From CAYZMS01 sp964479625 (lineage in GTDB: Bacteria; Bacteroidota; Bacteroidia; Chitinophagales; Saprospiraceae), in assembly GCA_964479625.1 (NCBI GenBank), contig CAYZMS010000019.1:32958-96957 (forward strand): a stretch of 64,000 bases of DNA, in the 5' to 3' direction. Below the pieces are notes generated by a model. That model ran no database searches. It was given only the letters and a program-made list of their open reading frames with translations, and was not told where the DNA came from. This document shows positions 35,868-45,921 of the stretch, piece by piece (position 1 is the stretch's first letter; every line of letters starts with the position of its first letter). Both the position numbers and the translations under genes were made by a program.

Positions 35868-38800
35868 TCAAGCGCGTTTGAAATAGGTATAAATGGAAGG
35901 AATGACATAAAGCGTTAGGAACAGGCTGAAAATTAAACCACCGATAATGGCAACTCCCATTGGGATCCTACTGGTAGAGGCGTCGCCCAGTGCCAGGGCA
36001 ATGGGCGTTACCCCAAGCACGGTGGCTAAGGAGGTCATTAGAATAGGACGCAAACGCTGGGTAGCGGCTTCTTCTACCGCCTTGAGCGTGGACATGCCCT
36101 GCTCCCTTTTCTGGTTGGCAAATTCGACGATTAGAATACCATTTTTGGTAACGATGCCGACCAGAACAATAATGCCGATCTGGCTGAAGATATTGATAGT
36201 GTAGTCACCCATCCAAAGGGCCAGTAAGGCCCCCATCAGGGCAAGTGGAACGGTAAACATGATGACCAGGGGATCGATAAAGCTTTCAAACTGGGCGGAA
36301 AGGGCCAGGTAGATCAGACCCAAAGCAAGAAAAAAAGCAAAGTAAAGACCTCCTGAGCTTTCCTGGAACTCTTTCGAGGCTCCCGAAAGGGCTGTCTGGA
36401 AGGAGTCGTCCAGTACCTTAGCCTTGATCTCATCCATGGCCTGAATACCTTGCCCAAGGGTGTACCCATCGGCCAGGCCTGCGGAGACCGTAGCTGAAAT
36501 ATACCGGTTATAGCGGTAAAGGGTAGGAGGGTTAGAGTCTTCCTCGAACCGGACCAGGTTACTCATCTGGATCAACTCCCCGTTTTTATTTCGAACGTAA
36601 ACATCCGCAAGGTCGCCTGGTTCATTGCGAAAGTTGCGACTTGCTTCTCCCACCACCTCATACTGCTTGCCGTCCCTTATGAAATAACCAAAACGCTGCC
36701 CCGAGTAAAACAGCTGCATGGTCTCTGCGATATCCCGTACGGTAACACCCATGGTGCGGGCGCGTTCCCGGTCAATATTGATGTGCAGTTCGGGCTTGTT
36801 AAACTTTATGTTGAGGTCAGTTACATTGAGGGTGGGGTGTTTATCGGCTTCTTCCATAAACTTGGGAATCGCCTCCTTCAGCTTTTCGAAATTAGGGGCC
36901 TGTATCACATATTGAATGGGTAAGCCCCTTTGCCCGCGCCCCACCTCAATAGTCTGGGATTGAGAAATAAAAGAGCGAGCATAATTGAGTTTGCCGATCT
37001 GAGGATACAAACTATTTACGATCTCGAACTGGCTGCGATCCCTTTCATCGGGCGGGATCAGGGAATAAAAAACAAACCCGGAGTTGGCAGCAGTAGAGGA
37101 GCCAAAGCCTGGAGAGGTTACGGAGATGTAGGCCTGGTTTTCCGGAAGAGTGTCCAGAATTTCGAGCAGATCAACCATATATTCATCCATAACTTCGTAA
37201 GTGGTTCCTTCCGGGGCAGTGGCAATAACCCGGAACTGACTTTTATCCTCCATCGGGGCTAATTCCGTAGGAATGATCCTGATCAGGAAATAGATCCCAA
37301 GGCCGGCGCCGATCATGATGGGCCAGGATAACCAGCGGATATTTAAGAATCTTTTCAGGGTTTTTTCGTAATTGTTGGTCATTCCTACAAAGACCTTTTC
37401 GGTAGCATTGTAAAACTTGCTGTGTTTGGTTTTTTTCAGGAAACGGGAAGAAAGCATGGGGGTTAAGCTAAGGGATACGATGGTAGAAATAACGATAGCA
37501 CCGGCTACCACTATAGCAAATTCCTTGAACAACTGCCCCGTCAGGCCCCGCAGGAAAATAATGGGAAGAAAAACAGCAACCAGCGTAACACTGGTGGCAA
37601 TGATCGCGAAATAAATCTCTTTGGCGCCATCCAGTCCTGCCTGCAGGCGTGGTTGCCCTTCTTCTATTTTTCTGTAGATATTTTCCATCATAACGATGGC
37701 GTCATCCACCACCAGACCAGTAGCCAGGACGATCCCCAGAAGCGTCAGGATATTTATAGAAAACCCAAAAATATACATAATGAAAAAGGTGCCGATCAGG
37801 GAGATCGGTATGGTCACTACCGGGATAAGGGTCGTTCGCCAGTTCCTTAAAAAGATCAAAATGATCAACACCACAAGACTGAAGGCGATAAGGATGGTCA
37901 TCTGCACCTCATTGATGGCATTGCGAATGGTAGTAGTGTTGTCGAAGGCATAGCCTAGCTTAATGTCTTCTGGCAAGTCTTTTTCGATCATTTCTACCCG
38001 GCGGTACACCTCATCAGCGATCTCAATATAGTTTGCTCCGGGGAGAGGGGTAATGGCCACACCCACCATTTTTATAATACCCTTACCGCGTAAACTGGTA
38101 TTGAGGTTCCTCGGAGCCAGGGAAACGGTGGCTACGTCCCGGATTTGAACGATAACGCCTTCAAATTCCCGGATGACTATCTCGGAAAATTCATCGGGCG
38201 TATCCAGGAGGCCGAAAGTACGGATGGTGAGCTCCGTGCGTTCGCCCTCGATCTTACCGGAAGGGAGCTCCAGGTTTTGAGCCAGTAAAGCATTGCGAAC
38301 ATCGAGGGGCGTCAGGCCATAACCCGAAAGTTTTGCGGGGTCCATTTCTATTCTAATCGAATACTCTTTGTCTCCCCAGATATCAACCCGGGAAACTCCG
38401 GGAATGGTTTGCAGCCTTTCCTTGAAAACATTGGTGGCCAATTCACTAAGGTTGAGCAAATCCCGGTTTTCACTTTGGACAGTCAGGGCTAGCAGGGTGG
38501 AAGCATTGGCATCCGATTTGGTAACGGTAGGGGGTTCGGCATCAGGAGGAAGGCGTCTTTGTGCCTGTGAAACTTTATCGCGAACATCGTTCGCAGCTGC
38601 CTCCAGATTGGTGCCGATCTCAAATTCCACAGTAATAGTACTCCGGCCATCGGCACTGGTTGATGACAAAGACCGAATACCCGCGATACCATTAATGCTT
38701 TCCTCCAGTGGTTCGGTGATCTGGGATTCGATGACCTGTGCATTGGCGCCAATATAGTTGGTTTGAACGGAGATTACAGGAGGATCTACCATTGGGTATT

Positions 38801-38906
38801 CCCGTAAACCCAGATAAGTGTATCCGATAATACCAAATAAAAGGATGGTGATCGAAATGACCGATGCCAGTACCGGTCTGGATATGCTGATAGAAGATAA
38901 ACTCAT
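35868..38906 (-). CDS. RND-family efflux permease (AcrB/MexB-like)
   Basis: 1012 residues. First transmembrane helix near residues 11-30 (VLASVISITILLFGIIGYTYLG), large porter loops, and the proton-relay motif GLVVDDAIVMMENIYRK near 405 with paired Asp in helix 4. A second hydrophobic block includes VTLVAVFLPIIFLRGLTGQLFKEF and the final helices. Inner-membrane proton-driven pump. Its ATG overlaps the adaptor stop by four bases (38903-38906), and the TolC gene follows, so all three components are in one operon. Hydrophobic or drug-like substrates are typical; no regulator is visible. Confidence 0.93.
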   Translation of the reverse strand: MSLSSISISRPVLASVISITILLFGIIGYTYLGLREYPMVDPPVISVQTNYIGANAQVIESQITEPLEESINGIAGIRSLSSTSADGRSTITVEFEIGTNLEAAANDVRDKVSQAQRRLPPDAEPPTVTKSDANASTLLALTVQSENRDLLNLSELATNVFKERLQTIPGVSRVDIWGDKEYSIRIEMDPAKLSGYGLTPLDVRNALLAQNLELPSGKIEGERTELTIRTFGLLDTPDEFSEIVIREFEGVIVQIRDVATVSLAPRNLNTSLRGKGIIKMVGVAITPLPGANYIEIADEVYRRVEMIEKDLPEDIKLGYAFDNTTTIRNAINEVQMTILIAFSLVVLIILIFLRNWRTTLIPVVTIPISLIGTFFIMYIFGFSINILTLLGIVLATGLVVDDAIVMMENIYRKIEEGQPRLQAGLDGAKEIYFAIIATSVTLVAVFLPIIFLRGLTGQLFKEFAIVVAGAIVISTIVSLSLTPMLSSRFLKKTKHSKFYNATEKVFVGMTNNYEKTLKRFLNIRWLSWPIMIGAGLGIYFLIRIIPTELAPMEDKSQFRVIATAPEGTTYEVMDEYMVDLLEILDTLPENQAYISVTSPGFGSSTAANSGFVFYSLIPPDERDRSQFEIVNSLYPQIGKLNYARSFISQSQTIEVGRGQRGLPIQYVIQAPNFEKLKEAIPKFMEEADKHPTLNVTDLNIKFNKPELHINIDRERARTMGVTVRDIAETMQLFYSGQRFGYFIRDGKQYEVVGEASRNFRNEPGDLADVYVRNKNGELIQMSNLVRFEEDSNPPTLYRYNRYISATVSAGLADGYTLGQGIQAMDEIKAKVLDDSFQTALSGASKEFQESSGGLYFAFFLALGLIYLALSAQFESFIDPLVIMFTVPLALMGALLALWMGDYTINIFSQIGIIVLVGIVTKNGILIVEFANQKREQGMSTLKAVEEAATQRLRPILMTSLATVLGVTPIALALGDASTSRIPMGVAIIGGLIFSLFLTLYVIPSIYTYFKRA

Positions 38907-40018
38907 TGCTGAAGGCTTGATTCGGGATTAAGGATATTATCTACTCGAATGCGAGACCCGTCGGTCAGGGACAACAGACCACTGGCGATTATTGTGTCGC
39001 CAACCTCCAGGCCCTGAATAACCTGCACCATAGCTGCTTTTCGGTCTTTACTTTGAACTCGGGTGGCAATGGCACGTCCCTTGCTGGCAAGGTAGACCTG
39101 TTTACCATCCAGAACGGGAATGACGGCATCGGTAGGAACGAGCTTGGCTTGTTTGTCGATTCCGGTAACCAGGCTGATGCGTGCAAATTGTCCAGGTTTT
39201 AATTTTCTATTGGTGTTTTGAGCAGTAGCACGTACTTTGAACGTTCGGGTAGCAGGGGATATCTCCGATCCAATTGCATAGACCCGGGCGCGGTAGACTT
39301 CTGAGCTGCCCTCTGTGGTAAATTCCAGCTGTTGTCCCTTTTTTATCCTTGGGAGGTAGCGCTCGGGGACTTCGAATTCAAGTTTGATGGGGTTGAGTTG
39401 TTGTAACTGGACTAAAACGGAGGAAGGGGTAATATAAGCCCCTTCACTGATCTGTCGCAAACCGATCACACCCGAAAAGGGGGCGTATATCTTGGATTTA
39501 TCGATTTGGATCTGAACGAGCTTTTGTTCCGCTTGAATCTCATCTACCCGGTTAATGAGCCGGTCCAGTTCTTCCTGGCTGATACCCTGGATAGCCAGAA
39601 GCTCTCTTCCCCGGCTGACTTCCTTTTTGGCCAATTCCAGGTTAACTTCGAGCCGGTGCATCTGTGCTTGTAATTCCTGGTCATCAATTTGAGCCAGCAA
39701 GGTGCCCTCTTTTACAAAGGCCGATTCATTGAAATGCAGGCTCAGTAATTTGCCAGATCGTTCTGGACTGATATCGACCCCTTCATAGGCGATCAGGTTG
39801 CCGGTGGCATTTATGACCTGCACCAATTCAGAGGCCCGCACTACAAAACCATCCACTGGGGTGGCTTTTGGAGGCGGGGCGGAGGCACTCGTTGCTTCTT
39901 CTTCCTTTGCATCCCCTTGCTGGCCAGTCAGTTTTTTAATCTTCTCACAGGAGGTACTGGTGATGAAAAGCAGTAAACCATATAAAAGGAATGATCGAGT
40001 AGAATTTCCCAGGGACAT
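38903..40018 (-). CDS. RND efflux periplasmic adaptor (membrane fusion) lipoprotein
   Basis: 371 residues. Lipobox-like ITSTSCEK with Cys near 24. The mature part has a short Ala/Pro-rich linker, then half-lipoyl motifs (GNLIAYEGVDISPERSGKLL and KIYAPFSGVIGLRQISEGAY), a short coiled-coil between them and beta-barrel regions (RLVQLQQLNPIKLEFEVPE, KLKPGQFARISLVTG). First gene of the operon; a promoter should lie in 40019-40316, where I could not place one with confidence. Confidence 0.9.
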   Translation of the reverse strand: MSLGNSTRSFLLYGLLLFITSTSCEKIKKLTGQQGDAKEEEATSASAPPPKATPVDGFVVRASELVQVINATGNLIAYEGVDISPERSGKLLSLHFNESAFVKEGTLLAQIDDQELQAQMHRLEVNLELAKKEVSRGRELLAIQGISQEELDRLINRVDEIQAEQKLVQIQIDKSKIYAPFSGVIGLRQISEGAYITPSSVLVQLQQLNPIKLEFEVPERYLPRIKKGQQLEFTTEGSSEVYRARVYAIGSEISPATRTFKVRATAQNTNRKLKPGQFARISLVTGIDKQAKLVPTDAVIPVLDGKQVYLASKGRAIATRVQSKDRKAAMVQVIQGLEVGDTIIASGLLSLTDGSRIRVDNILNPESSLQQ

Positions 40019-40316
40019 AGGAGTGGGTTCAAGGTTGAATGATTGGTTAAACGCATAAAAATAGAAATCGCGAAATACGCCCGAAAGTTACAAGAATCTT
40101 TCACAAATAGACGGATAACCCCAATGCGTCGAAGGATAACCTCATTCGCTGTTCAATTAACCTGGAAGTAGCCCACCTTTAAACCAGGAAATGGTTTTGG
40201 CCCCTGGATGGGGCTTAATGAAAAAACATTTTTAAGATCCAGGGAAACGGTTGCAATGCATCTTGAATATGCAGGATTTGGAGTAGTCCCCTAAAATCCA
40301 GTAGAGGCCTCTGCAC
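40019..40316. other. Intergenic region upstream of the RND operon
   Basis: About 300 bases with no supported gene between two same-strand genes. It should hold the promoter of the efflux operon and the end of the serine hydrolase transcript. I found no convincing TTTG/TAnnTTTG pair, hairpin or operator, and no regulator gene. Confidence 0.4.
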
Positions 40317-41465
40317 TTACTTTTTCCACACTATTTCCAGCATTTGTTCGATTAAGGCAACTTCTTTGAAAGGGGGATTAGCCTGTCCCAAATTTACTGC
40401 AAAGGAGGTTTTACTTTCCGGGGCGTACATGGCGATAGATCCGTAGAGTCCACCGTGCCCGTAGAACGTCTGGCCAGCGAAATCCCATTCGTAAATGCCG
40501 CGACCGTAACTACTTCCAAAGGCACTGTTGGTCGAATTATCCAGCATTTTTTCCAGGGTCGCAGGATTTTGGAACAGTGCTCCCTCCAACAGGGCTTCCA
40601 TAAATGTACCCATATCCTTAGTAGTTGATACCAACCCGCCGCCGGCCCATTCATAGGAAGTGTTGATCTTACCGGTGATCTGGATCTTATTGAGATAGGT
40701 TTCTATCTGTTTGTCTACTCCTTGGATGGGTTCGTAGTACTCGAAATAAGTGTTATCCAGGGCCAGGGGTTCGAGAATGCGCTTGCGGATAGCTTCCGCC
40801 AGGCTTTGTCCGGTCAGATTTTCAATGATGAACCCAAGCAGCATATAATTAATGTCGGAATAATGATGTCCTTGCCCCGGTTTATTAGCTGGCTCCTTAT
40901 GGAGTTTATATTTGAAATAGCGGTCAATAATGCTTTGAGAGGTAAATGCTCTTTTTTTGTGGAGCAATACACTAAGGTTAAACCGACCCGATGCATCTGA
41001 GAATACATCTGCAATACCAGAGGTATGCTGAAGGAGCATATCAATGGTAATCCTATCGGAATAGGCTGTATCCTCGTAAATATGGAATTCCGACCAACGG
41101 ATAAATTCAAGATTTTCCAAGTAGGGACCGACCAGATCACTCGTTTTTAGTTGGCCTTCTTCTTCCAATTGAAGGATGATGGTTGCGACCACCGTTTTGG
41201 TCGTACTGGCAATCTTATATTGGTAATCCGGTGTGATGGGGGTCTCGTCCTTTTTACCCACTTTCCCAGCTGATTCAAAGGCTTCGAAGCCATTTTGCCC
41301 GCAATTGGCATATAACAGAAAATTGTATACTGGTTGTTTGCCCTCATAAACCAGGCTATTTTCCATTATAGCCCGCAGGGAGTCTGTTCTTTCTTTGTCC
41401 ACTTGCGCATGGAGTTGATGAAGGAGGAAAAAGACAATCACTGTAAATAAAATAGATCGAATCAT
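40317..41465 (-). CDS. Serine hydrolase, beta-lactamase/class C-like
   Basis: 382 residues from ATG 41465, which starts a signal peptide (IRSILFTVIVFFLLHQLHAQ); an upstream extension to 41549 lacks one. The catalytic SxxK is in IASTTKTVVA, the YxN-type site in YSDINYMLLG and the third motif in GHGGLYGSIAMYAP. It is complete, unlike the decayed relative at 26974-27756. Likely a periplasmic esterase, peptidase or penicillin-binding protein-like enzyme; the substrate cannot be inferred. Confidence 0.88.
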   Translation of the reverse strand: MIRSILFTVIVFFLLHQLHAQVDKERTDSLRAIMENSLVYEGKQPVYNFLLYANCGQNGFEAFESAGKVGKKDETPITPDYQYKIASTTKTVVATIILQLEEEGQLKTSDLVGPYLENLEFIRWSEFHIYEDTAYSDRITIDMLLQHTSGIADVFSDASGRFNLSVLLHKKRAFTSQSIIDRYFKYKLHKEPANKPGQGHHYSDINYMLLGFIIENLTGQSLAEAIRKRILEPLALDNTYFEYYEPIQGVDKQIETYLNKIQITGKINTSYEWAGGGLVSTTKDMGTFMEALLEGALFQNPATLEKMLDNSTNSAFGSSYGRGIYEWDFAGQTFYGHGGLYGSIAMYAPESKTSFAVNLGQANPPFKEVALIEQMLEIVWKK

Positions 41466-41559
41466 ACTATGCTTTTCTCTCAAGATGCAGAAGGATTGGA
41501 AAACCCCTATTTTAGAAAGAGAAAATAGAACGGATGGAAGGCAGCTCAAAGCTCCTCGC

Positions 41560-42414
41560 TTAAAACTGCCCTTGATGCATTCTTCTCGCTGCTTCCAAGC
41601 CGATCATGGCTGTTTTCCGGGTCAGCCCCCAATGGTAACCGCCTAAGCCGCCGTCAGAACGAATAACGCGATGGCAGGGAATAAGGAAGGCGATGGGGTT
41701 GGCCCCAACTGCGCTGCCCACCGCCCGGGAAGCCCCGGGTTGATCAATGGTCTGTGCAATAGCCCGGTACGTGGATAATTCTCCAGGAGGTATCTGTAAC
41801 AAGGCCTGCCAGACCTTCAGTTGAAAGGAAGTACCCTTAAGATGCAACCTGATATCGGGAAGGCTGCTCCAGTCTTTTTGGAATAAAGTAGCAGCACTTT
41901 GATGTTGAGGACCTTCCCTGGCTTCAAAACGGGCATTTGGAAATAAGGAATGAAGTCGTTCTAGTGCAGCGGTTTCCGATTCGAAAAAAGCCAGGTGGCA
42001 CAAGCCTTTTTCAGTAGCTCCCATTAAAACTGGACCAAAGGGCGTATCCGTAAAGCAATACCGGACCAGCAGCTGCGCACCTCCGTTTTTGTATTCACCT
42101 GGAGTCATGGCTTCGATAGTCATAAATAGATCGTGCAGACGGCCGGTACCGGAAAGGCCAATATCGTCGGCAGTATCGAAAAGGCTAGCCTGCTCTATGC
42201 GCAGCAGGTGTTTAGCTCTTTCGATGCTTATGAATTGTAGGAATTTTTTGGGGCTTACCCCGGCCCATTCGGTAAACATCCGCTGAAAATGCTGAGGGCT
42301 CAGGTGTACCTGAGCGGCGATTGTTTCCAGATCGGGTTGTTGTTGATAATGGGCCCTGATATAATCTATGACCTGAGCTACACGTTGATAATCGAGTTGT
42401 TTTTGTAGTGCCAT
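41560..42414 (-). CDS. Ada-like AraC regulator fused to O6-methylguanine-DNA methyltransferase
   Basis: 284 residues. The N-terminal AraC-type double helix-turn-helix (residues ~5-105, QVHLSPQHFQRMFTEWAGVSPKKF) is followed by the Ogt/AGT domain with the alkyl-accepting Cys in IPCHRVIRSDGGLGGYHWG (about 250-268) and GELSTYRAIAQTID. The N-terminal zinc and phosphotriester-repair domain of E. coli Ada is missing, so methyl phosphotriesters are not expected to activate it; this two-domain form is common. It probably repairs O6-alkylguanine and may regulate its own expression. Confidence 0.9.
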   Translation of the reverse strand: MALQKQLDYQRVAQVIDYIRAHYQQQPDLETIAAQVHLSPQHFQRMFTEWAGVSPKKFLQFISIERAKHLLRIEQASLFDTADDIGLSGTGRLHDLFMTIEAMTPGEYKNGGAQLLVRYCFTDTPFGPVLMGATEKGLCHLAFFESETAALERLHSLFPNARFEAREGPQHQSAATLFQKDWSSLPDIRLHLKGTSFQLKVWQALLQIPPGELSTYRAIAQTIDQPGASRAVGSAVGANPIAFLIPCHRVIRSDGGLGGYHWGLTRKTAMIGLEAARRMHQGQF

Positions 42415-42553
42415 GCTTTCTTCTTTTGTTCAGGTACAAAGTTAAAGATAAGCGAAATGGCTGAACACCCGATTCTTGCGGTCCTTTAGCCAGCATGTTT
42501 GGGGGCACTCCCAAGCTTTTTACTTGCATTGGGGTGCCTTGCTTCACTGATGA

Positions 42554-43870
42554 TTAATTTAAGACTTCCCCTTTTACCAATTCTTGCCAGAAAAATTCCT
42601 TTCGACCAAAAGCTGGATCCAGGTCGTCCAGCCAAATAGCATCTGGGTTAGCCTGTGCGAAAAAAGGCCGGCCAACCCAATCGGGATTCCGGCCCTGGAG
42701 GAAGCGTAGGTTGTACACTTGTTCCCCACCGATTTCTGTCAGGCCAAGTACCTGTACTTTTCCAGGGTTTGCCGACATGACCGGCCCGCGCACGGAGCGG
42801 GCTAAGCCACTCACCTTTTGGTAAGCCTGCCGAAAGACCCGCCAGGCGCGTTCCAACTTAATGGCGAAGTAGTCCTGAGCTCCCGTATCCCTGGGAATGA
42901 ACATATAATAGGGTATACATCCCAATTTGACTTGTTCTTTCCACATCTCTCTCCAGGCGGAGGGGTTGTCGTTTATGTATCGCATGATAGGAGCCTGAGT
43001 CCGAATTTCGGCTCCGGTGTTACGGATGCGACGAATAGCCTCCTGCACTCCCGGGGTTTGCAATTCAACAGGGTGGTTGAAATGGGCCATAAATGCCAAG
43101 TGATAGCCTTGTTGGACAACCTTTTCGAACATACGCAACAGTTCATCGCTATCTTTATCCTGAGTGAATTTATAGGGCCAGTATCCCAGGGATTTGGTAC
43201 CGATGCGAATGTTTTGCAAGTTAGGGACATTGCCGTTGATGAGTGGCTCTAGGTAGGCGGTAAATTTTTTGGCTGACATGACCATGGGGTCGCCACCAGT
43301 AAAAAGTACATCTGTCACCTCCGGATGCCTCCTGAGGTATTCGACCAGTAGATCGGTTTCGCGCATGGCGAATTTCAACTCTTCTATTCCCACAAATTGG
43401 GGCCATCGAAAACAAAAGGTACAATAGGCGTGGCAGGTTTGGCCGCTACTGGGGAAAAACAGTACCGTTTCCTGGTACTTGTGTTGAATGCCAGTTAATG
43501 CCTGGCCATCCAAATGGGGTACATTATGTTTTTGACCGGCGGGGTGCGGATTGAGTTCGTATCGGATTTTATTTGCCACCAATTTTAATTCCGCTTTGGA
43601 AAAGCCTTTTTCCAAAGCCTTTTCCATTTCGGCAAAATGCCGATCAGAAAGCATACCCCTTTGCGGGAAAGTGAGCTGGAATATGGGATCTTCAGGGCAG
43701 TTTTCCCATTTGATCAAATGATCAACAACATAATTGTTGGCCTTGAAAGGCAATACATTGCCGACCACCTGGATCTGGTGTATTTGTTCATTGGATAGAT
43801 GCTCCTGGACCTGAGGGATTTTCTTGAAGTTGGAAAGGGTGAAAGCTTTGTACTTTTTGATCATTGGCAA
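42554..43870 (-). CDS. KamA-family radical SAM protein (lysine 2,3-aminomutase-like)
   Basis: 438 residues. Radical SAM [4Fe-4S] motif CHAYCTFC (Cys near 145, 149 and 152) with the KamA-type pattern TGGDPMVMSAKKFTAYLEPL and a candidate PLP lysine in SANPGKVQVLGL. Lysine 2,3-aminomutase converts L-lysine to L-beta-lysine; related proteins such as EpmB act on elongation factor P. The product is not fixed by sequence alone. There is a gap of 261 bases before the D-amino-acid oxidase pseudogene on the same strand. Confidence 0.85.
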   Translation of the reverse strand: MPMIKKYKAFTLSNFKKIPQVQEHLSNEQIHQIQVVGNVLPFKANNYVVDHLIKWENCPEDPIFQLTFPQRGMLSDRHFAEMEKALEKGFSKAELKLVANKIRYELNPHPAGQKHNVPHLDGQALTGIQHKYQETVLFFPSSGQTCHAYCTFCFRWPQFVGIEELKFAMRETDLLVEYLRRHPEVTDVLFTGGDPMVMSAKKFTAYLEPLINGNVPNLQNIRIGTKSLGYWPYKFTQDKDSDELLRMFEKVVQQGYHLAFMAHFNHPVELQTPGVQEAIRRIRNTGAEIRTQAPIMRYINDNPSAWREMWKEQVKLGCIPYYMFIPRDTGAQDYFAIKLERAWRVFRQAYQKVSGLARSVRGPVMSANPGKVQVLGLTEIGGEQVYNLRFLQGRNPDWVGRPFFAQANPDAIWLDDLDPAFGRKEFFWQELVKGEVLN

Positions 43871-44131
43871 CTTATTTTTAAAGGGTTAGTAAGAAAGGAT
43901 TCCAGTAGTAAAAGGCTTTTTTAGCCCACACCATTCTCATCTCTTCGAACTGCAGTAAACGGAAAAGAGGATACCACTACAACAGGGTCTGACTGTTGGA
44001 TTTCCATAAGAGGGTTGCACTTACGGAACCTGTTTAGAATTGAAAAATTGGCAGTTTGCCGGTAGGCAAGCTGCCAGGAATCCGAACCCCATGGAAACGT
44101 CCTAAAATACAAAATTATCCCGATAGTTTCA

Positions 44132-45067
44132 CTAGGAAATAATTTCAACTACTTTTTCGGCACATCCCCAGGATACCGTATACCCGGAACCCCCATGACC
44201 ATAGTTATGGACGACTGGCAAAGAGAGGTCTTTTTCCAACCGGACGGAAGATCGGGAGGGCCGAAGGTCTACCTTTTCCTGCAGGATCTCGATCTCGCTG
44301 AGGTTTCCGAATAACTTTCGGCAACGCTGCATAATTCGCTCTGAATCTGCGGATTCGATCTTTATGCTTTCGTCCATGGCATAAGCGGTTCCCCCGAGAA
44401 TAACGTCATTTAGACAGGGTATGGCGTAGGCTAGGAAATCCAGATCCTGGTCATCGCTAAAAGCAGTCAGGGGCATTTTTCTTTTGATGCTCAGGATCTG
44501 TCCTTTGACCGGGTATAGTTCCTGGTCTTGAGTTGAAGCTTTGGCACCCAGTCCTGTACAGTTGACTATCCAATCGGCATCCTGGAGTAGTTCTTCTATA
44601 GAGAGGATGGTTTGCCTGATCAGTCTACCTCCAAGGATTTCGAACTGCCGTTGTAAATAGGGTAAATATCGAGTGGTATCTATTTCAGGCACATGCATCC
44701 AAAATGCTGCTTTGATCCCATCAGGTATTTTCTTTTCAAGGGTTGAACGCCTGGCCTTTTCAGGGACAGCTTCGATCCAGGGTATTACTTCCGGGTATCG
44801 AAGCAATACCAGAAAGTCAGTCATAAAAATCCCTTTGCCTTCCCGGTCCTGCATTTGTTCCAGTACCTCGTAGGTTCGACGGCTTCAGCGCGTGACCTTT
44901 TCCTTAGGAGCAGCGTTGAATGGCAATCAGATAGCTACGGCCACGGCGGAAGTAGTTTTCATAGGAAGTTCACGAGCTAAAATACGCACTTCATGGCCTT
45001 TTTCCAGTAAACGGATGGCCGTACTCAAACCGGGTACTCCAGCATCGATTACAATTACCCTTGCCAT
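44132..45067 (-). pseudogene. D-amino-acid oxidase-like FAD oxidoreductase with two in-frame UGA codons
   Basis: The 312-codon frame starts at ATG 45067 (VIVIDAGVPGLSTAIRLL, a degraded FAD GxGxxG site with Asp for the first Gly) and continues through TSAVAVAI, then TGA at 44927-44929, LPFNAAPKEKVTR, TGA at 44885-44887, SRRTYEVLEQM and a full C-terminal half (ADWIVNCTGLGA, LRPSRSSVRLE, HNYGHGGSGYTVSWGCA). In DAO-type flavoenzymes both stop positions are normally Trp (AIWYP and RWSRRT patterns from memory), so TGG to TGA is the simplest change. It begins 2 bases after the ppa stop. An internal start at 44854 would give a protein without the FAD-binding fold. Confidence 0.85.
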
Positions 45068-45069
45068 GG

Positions 45070-45795
45070 TTAAAGACGATCCAGTATATTATTGGTGCGC
45101 TGGGAGAAATTGAAGGCTTCAAAAAGAGTCATAGACATGATGTCTTCCAGGTCTCCATAGGCATCCTGATAATCCTCCCGAGCTGCCTCAATGATTTTCA
45201 TGGCTTCTTTTCGGTCGTAGGTATGAGTGATCTCACATTTTTGTTCTTCCCCGGGCAATTGCTTATAGGTGAGAAAATAGTGTTTCAGGCGATCTACCAG
45301 AGCTTTGGGGAAATCTTTTATATCCTTCCAGTGGCTGTAAACTTCATCCTTATCCATAATGGCAATGATCTTATCATCGGCTTCTCCTCCATCGATCATT
45401 CGAAATCCACCAACGGGTTTTGCCTTAACAATTATATTCCCATGGGTTATCTCGCGTTCGGTGAGGATGCAAATATCCAATGGGTCGTCGTCTCCGACGA
45501 TTTGTTTTCTTCCGGTAGCCTCTCGGCAGATCTCTGCTGTTTTATCCTTGCAATAGGTCTGGGGGATGAATCCGTAAAGTGCGGGGACGATGTTGGAAAA
45601 TTTTTGCGGCCGGTCGATCATCAGGTAACCCGTCTCCTTGTCCACTTCATACTTAATGGTATCGGAAGGGATGACTTCGATAAAAGCATTAACTTTTTCG
45701 GGGGCTTGTTCGCCGATGGAAATACCATGCCAGGGGTGGGATTTATACCGCAGCCCGATCATTTTCCATAGTTTTTCAAAAGCTTGTTGACTCAT
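45070..45795 (-). CDS. ppa: Inorganic pyrophosphatase, family I
   Basis: 241 residues, Mg-dependent hydrolysis of pyrophosphate. The active-site signature VGDDDPLDICIL (three Asp ligands) is intact, with FIEVIPSDTIKYEVDKETGYLMIDR at the N-terminal side. The protein is about 60 residues longer than the E. coli enzyme, as in the larger family I branch common in this phylum. A 26-base palindrome (45815-45840) lies 20 bases upstream of its start, and the DAO-like pseudogene follows directly. Confidence 0.93.
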   Translation of the reverse strand: MSQQAFEKLWKMIGLRYKSHPWHGISIGEQAPEKVNAFIEVIPSDTIKYEVDKETGYLMIDRPQKFSNIVPALYGFIPQTYCKDKTAEICREATGRKQIVGDDDPLDICILTEREITHGNIIVKAKPVGGFRMIDGGEADDKIIAIMDKDEVYSHWKDIKDFPKALVDRLKHYFLTYKQLPGEEQKCEITHTYDRKEAMKIIEAAREDYQDAYGDLEDIMSMTLFEAFNFSQRTNNILDRL

Positions 45796-45814
45796 GAAAT
45801 GGGTTTCGTTTAGA

Positions 45815-45840
45815 TGCCTTGCATCTATAGATGCAAGGCA
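45815..45840. promoter_or_regulatory. Perfect 26-base palindrome upstream of ppa
   Basis: TGCCTTGCATCTA followed at once by its exact reverse complement. It is 20 bases before the ppa ATG and 82 bases after the end of the agmatinase-like gene, both on the minus strand. It could be a stem in the ppa leader, a terminator of the upstream gene without T run, or a dimeric operator. The perfect symmetry is seen; the role is unknown. Confidence 0.4.
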
Positions 45841-45921
45841 CCTTTTGTGAAATAATTTTAAAATACCAAATTTTCAGTCTTTTTTTATTTACCATCCCTT
45901 TCACCCCAGATTAAACTCCCC

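Noticed and set aside
43921..44148. Minus-strand open frame of 75 codons between KamA and the oxidase pseudogene
   Set aside because: It overlaps the end of the oxidase frame, has no recognisable domain or signal peptide and no clear ribosome binding site; likely chance.
44132..45067. UGA recoded as tryptophan
   Set aside because: TGA ends genes elsewhere in the window (361-363 and 1170-1172), TGG is used for Trp throughout, and other broken genes hold TAA and TAG.
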